Part shown: positions 6,623 through 8,724 of the stretch, one piece after another
Layout: each line of letters opens with the position of its first letter
Position numbering within the stretch: the stretch's first letter is position 1
Origin: Clostridia bacterium
GTDB taxonomy: Bacteria > Bacillota > Clostridia > Christensenellales > Borkfalkiaceae
Assembly: GCA_900767495.1 (NCBI GenBank)
Contig: CAAFZH010000136.1
Span: 1-8,724 of the forward strand
DNA length: 8,724 nucleotides
Direction: 5' to 3'
The notes under the pieces: model-generated
What the model saw: only the letters and a program-made list of their open reading frames with translations
Told to the model about the DNA's origin: nothing
Databases searched by the model: none
Program-made: the position numbers and the translations under genes

Positions 6623-7783
6623 ATGAGGATTTTTATTTTTGTTGCCGACAGTTTCGGTATAGGCGAACTTCCCGATGCCGCGGCGTTCGGCGATACGGGC
6701 AGCAATACCTTTAAATCGTGCTATAATACGGGTAAACTCAACGTTCCCACTCTTAAAAAGTTGGGACTGTTCAATATAGACGGCATTACGTTCGGCGAAA
6801 AAGAAGACCGCCCGAAAGCCGCTTATGCCCGCCTTGCCGAAAGTTCGGCAGGTAAAGACACAACGATCGGGCATTGGGAAATAGCGGGCATTGTTTCGCC
6901 AAAGCCTATGCCGACCTATCCGAACGGTTTTCCCGATAACGTGATAAAAGAGTTCGAGCGGTTGACGGGCAGAAAGACCCTTTGCAACCGCCCCTACTCG
7001 GGAACGGAAGTCATCAAAGACTACGGCGAAGAACATATCAAAACGGGCGCGCTTATAGTTTATACGTCCGCCGACAGCGTGTTCCAGATCGCCGCGCACG
7101 AAAAAGTCGTACCCGTGGAAAAACTTTACGAGTATTGCGAAATCGCAAGGAAAATTCTCGTCGGCGAAAACGCCGTGGGAAGGGTCATCGCCCGCCCGTT
7201 TATCGGCGATAATCCGCAAAATTTCACGCGCACCGTAAGGCGACACGATTTTTCGCTCGTTCCTCCGAAAAAAACTATGCTAGACTACCTCAAAGCAAAC
7301 GGCTACGACGTTATAGCGGTAGGCAAAATCAACGACATTTTCGCATCTCAAGGCATAACCGAATTCGTCCGCACGAGCGGCAACGCCGACGGAATGGATA
7401 AATCGACGGAGTATTTAAAGCGGAATTTTAACGGGTTGTGTTTTGTAAACCTCGTGGACTTCGATATGCTTTACGGACACAGAAACGACGCGCTCGGCTA
7501 TACGAACGCGCTCAACGAATTTTCATTAGGTCTGCAAAATTTTATTGATAAAATGGGCGACGACGATATTCTTATGATTACCGCCGACCACGGTTGCGAC
7601 CCCGCGACCCCCTCTACCGACCATTCGCGCGAATACGTTCCCCTGCTCGTCTATGGCAAAACGGTAAAGCCCGTAAACCTCGGCACAAAACCCGCTTACG
7701 CCTGCATCGCAAAGACCGTATGCGATATTTTCGGCGTAAAAAACGACCTTTTTGGCGAAAGTTTTAAAAACGAAATTTTATGA
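6623..7783 (+). CDS. deoB: Phosphopentomutase
   Basis: A 386-residue enzyme of the alkaline phosphatase superfamily. It interconverts (deoxy)ribose 1-phosphate and 5-phosphate, linking nucleoside breakdown to central carbon metabolism. The metal-binding residues known from B. cereus DeoB can be placed: Asp9 in VADSFGIGE, Asp281 and His286 in VDFDMLYGHR, Asp322 and His323 in TADHGCDP, and His334 in TDHSRE. The phosphorylated nucleophile should be Thr80 in GKDTTIGHWE. The conserved YTSADSVFQIA block (147-157) and ARPFIGD (190-196) are also present, and the length is normal. The start ATG follows the acetyltransferase's TAA with no gap and without a visible Shine-Dalgarno site, suggesting reinitiation. 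No other deo gene (deoC, deoD, pdp, cdd) lies next to it, which is less usual. Confidence 0.97.
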   Translation: MRIFIFVADSFGIGELPDAAAFGDTGSNTFKSCYNTGKLNVPTLKKLGLFNIDGITFGEKEDRPKAAYARLAESSAGKDTTIGHWEIAGIVSPKPMPTYPNGFPDNVIKEFERLTGRKTLCNRPYSGTEVIKDYGEEHIKTGALIVYTSADSVFQIAAHEKVVPVEKLYEYCEIARKILVGENAVGRVIARPFIGDNPQNFTRTVRRHDFSLVPPKKTMLDYLKANGYDVIAVGKINDIFASQGITEFVRTSGNADGMDKSTEYLKRNFNGLCFVNLVDFDMLYGHRNDALGYTNALNEFSLGLQNFIDKMGDDDILMITADHGCDPATPSTDHSREYVPLLVYGKTVKPVNLGTKPAYACIAKTVCDIFGVKNDLFGESFKNEIL

Positions 7784-8367
7784 TTATGAACAGACGAATT
7801 TTGAGTTTTATAACCGCGGTATTGTCCTTTTTGACCGCCGCGGCGTTCGCTTGCGCGGCGATAGTATTTATAATAAGGTTTTCTGCGGTGCTCGACTTCA
7901 ATAACGCCGCGCTTAAAAACGAGTTCGGTTTCGATTTGATAAAATCTACGGGCATAAACGCTTTTATCGCCGTAATGGGAATTTTACTCTCGTTTGCGCT
8001 GTGTCTTTTTAAAATTCTTACGGGATACTACTATTTTAAGGTGAGCGGCGGCGACAAGTTGTTTTTTATGCAACGCGAAAAAGGAACTTTCGGCTTTTGC
8101 TTTTTGTCGGCGATTATGGCTGCGGCGTTTATATCGGTCGGCGCAGGCATAAACTCGCTGAAACCCTACGTAGGAGTAACTACGACTTTTGCGGCTCTTT
8201 ATTGTTTGCAAACGGTTTTACCGCTAGCCCAAATAATAATTTTCGAGATTAAGGATAAAAAGGAACGGGCGAACGCCCCTGCCCCGACAGAAGTCGTGCC
8301 TACGGAAGAGAACGTAAAAGCGGAACTCGAACGCGATGCCGAAAACGCCGATAAAAGCCGATTGTAA
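7780..8367 (+). CDS. Unrecognised four-helix membrane protein
   Basis: A protein of 195 residues with four predicted transmembrane segments (about 10-33, 60-84, 105-124 and 133-155). A hydrophilic, acidic, Ala/Glu/Lys-rich tail (about 157-195), probably disordered, follows. No known domain or catalytic motif is recognised. The ATG at 7780 overlaps the deoB stop as ATGA. A second in-frame ATG at 7786 would remove two residues and cannot be excluded, since neither has a clear ribosome binding site. It is the last gene of the cluster. The even 24-28-residue helix spacing and a final charged tail fit a small scaffold or sensor-like membrane protein, but function is unknown. Confidence 0.8.
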   Translation: MIMNRRILSFITAVLSFLTAAAFACAAIVFIIRFSAVLDFNNAALKNEFGFDLIKSTGINAFIAVMGILLSFALCLFKILTGYYYFKVSGGDKLFFMQREKGTFGFCFLSAIMAAAFISVGAGINSLKPYVGVTTTFAALYCLQTVLPLAQIIIFEIKDKKERANAPAPTEVVPTEENVKAELERDAENADKSRL

Positions 8368-8438
8368 TCAGCAATTTTCGCAAGTAACGGCGGCTAAAAA
8401 AAATTTTAAAAATCTTTTAAAAATATTGAATTTTTTGC
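8368..8438 (+). promoter_or_regulatory. AT-rich intergenic stretch, probable UP element
   Basis: The 3' part (about 8391-8436) is almost pure A and T tracts directly upstream of the tRNA promoter, as in UP elements of stable-RNA promoters. I see no GC-rich terminator hairpin after the preceding membrane-protein gene. Only an all-AT inverted repeat (AAAAAT/ATTTTT) is present, so read-through into the tRNA cluster is possible. Confidence 0.5.
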
Positions 8439-8467
8439 TTGACAAATGTTTTGCTATATGATATTAT
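8439..8467 (+). promoter_or_regulatory. Promoter of the tRNA cluster
   Basis: A perfect TTGACA (8439-8444) and TATTAT (8462-8467) with a 17-base spacer and an extended -10 TGA before TATTAT. The expected start is near 8474, about 18 bases before the first tRNA. Confidence 0.85.
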
Positions 8468-8491
8468 ATACGAGCGTTGAAACTTTGTTGA

Positions 8492-8567
8492 CGGGGTGTA
8501 GCGCAGTTGGTAGCGCACGAGGTTTGGGACCTTGGGGTCGGGAGTTCGAGTCTCTTCACCCCGACCA
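8492..8567 (+). tRNA. tRNA-Pro(UGG)
   Basis: A 76-base cloverleaf with an encoded CCA. The acceptor CGGGGTG pairs perfectly with CACCCCG. The D-arm is GCGC/GCGC with an 8-base loop. The anticodon stem CGAGG/CCTTG closes the loop TTTGGGA, with anticodon TGG at 8525-8527. The T-arm GGGAG/CTCTT has two G-T wobbles. Discriminator A is followed by CCA. The UGG anticodon can read all four proline codons if U34 is modified. Confidence 0.95.
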
Positions 8568-8584
8568 CGATGACAAAATCTGAC

Positions 8585-8661
8585 GGGCCTTTAGCTCAGT
8601 TGGTTAGAGCAACCGGCTCATAACCGGTCGGTCCGGGGTTCGAGTCCCTGTTGGCGCACCA
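8585..8661 (+). tRNA. CAU-anticodon tRNA (probably Ile2, or elongator Met) with a mismatched acceptor stem
   Basis: D-arm (GCTC/GAGC), anticodon arm (ACCGG/CCGGT, loop CTCATAA, anticodon CAT at 8619-8621) and T-arm (CGGGG/CCCTG, one G-T) all fold. The acceptor does not: 5' GGGCCTT against 3' TTGGCGC leaves 2-71 as G-G and both 6-67 and 7-66 as T-T. The 5' half, including C4-C5 and the GGCTCATAACC anticodon region, is close to Firmicutes tRNA-Ile2, whose C34 is changed to lysidine by TilS. Elongator Met is possible, and initiator is unlikely because the anticodon stem lacks the GGG/CCC pairs. The encoded CCA (8659-8661) is followed at once by a second CCA (8662-8664). It may be a chimeric or decayed gene, or an assembly join. 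Whether it is functional is doubtful. Confidence 0.75.
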
Positions 8662-8666
8662 CCAAT

Positions 8667-8724
8667 AGGGGTATAGTTCAGTTGGTAGAACGACGGTCTC
8701 CAAAACCGTATGTCGAGGGTTCAA
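8667..8724 (+). tRNA. tRNA-Trp(CCA), cut by the window edge
   Basis: The first 58 positions of a cloverleaf. Acceptor 5' strand is AGGGGTA, the D-arm is GTTC/GAAC, and the anticodon stem ACGGT/ACCGT closes the loop CTCCAAA with anticodon CCA at 8700-8702. The T-stem 5' strand GAGGG and the start of the T-loop (TTCAA) follow. The rest lies beyond the window. It starts two bases after the CCACCA of the preceding tRNA, so the two are surely processed from one precursor. Confidence 0.92.

Noticed and set aside
6593..7246. Minus-strand open frame of 217 codons
   Set aside because: It is antisense to deoB and the end of the acetyltransferase gene, without promoter or ribosome binding site; its composition is that of a shadow frame.
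8391..8438. Possible terminator after the last membrane-protein gene
   Set aside because: Only all-AT inverted repeats are present, with no stable GC stem; the position fits an UP element of the tRNA promoter better.
1..8724. CRISPR arrays, insertion sequences, integrases, toxin-antitoxin pairs or phage genes
   Set aside because: No regularly spaced repeats, transposase or integrase motifs, or paired small genes were seen; although tRNA genes are common integration sites, no attachment-site duplication is visible.

Overview
The window looks like a stretch of a low-to-medium GC Gram-positive (Firmicutes/Clostridia-type) chromosome. The reasons are consensus sigma-A promoters (TTGACA, 17 bp, TATAAT), GGAG-type ribosome binding sites, AT-rich intergenic DNA, a compact operon of overlapping genes, and tRNA genes of typical Firmicutes form with encoded CCA ends. 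The exact lineage cannot be named from the sequence alone.

Layout, left to right. Bases 1-243 hold no convincing gene: a structured, inverted-repeat-rich stretch and then a strong bidirectional terminator hairpin (about 191-216). On the minus strand follows a two-gene operon read leftwards from a strong promoter (1100-1128): a DtxR/MntR-family metal-dependent repressor (714-1076), and a small unrecognised multi-pass membrane protein (244-714) whose ATG overlaps the repressor's stop. Next, also on the minus strand, is typA/bipA (1236-3062), a ribosome-associated translational GTPase with its own consensus promoter.

From 3120 to 3198 lies a divergent promoter region. Rightwards from it runs a tight plus-strand cluster of five genes: L-asparaginase (3199-4197), an ABC exporter half-transporter (4197-5921), a GNAT acetyltransferase (5918-6622), phosphopentomutase deoB (6623-7783) and a small four-helix membrane protein (7780-8367). 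Junctions are 1-nt overlap, 4-nt overlap, 0-nt gap and 4-nt overlap, so the cluster is very likely one transcript with translational coupling. The products do not form one obvious pathway: asparagine breakdown, export, acetylation and nucleoside/pentose-phosphate salvage.

The right end is a tRNA cluster behind a strong promoter with an AT-rich upstream element: tRNA-Pro(UGG), a CAU-anticodon tRNA (probably Ile2, possibly elongator Met), and a tRNA-Trp(CCA) cut by the window edge. The CAU tRNA is the most unusual thing here. Its two acceptor strands do not match each other (three of seven pairs are non-canonical) and it is followed by a tandem CCACCA, as if two different tRNA genes had been joined in the T-loop.

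Most of the window is ordinary housekeeping DNA. I found no defence system, CRISPR array or mobile element. The points worth a second look are the chimeric-looking tRNA, the short leader of the asparaginase mRNA, the repressor/membrane-protein pair, and the structured element at the left edge.
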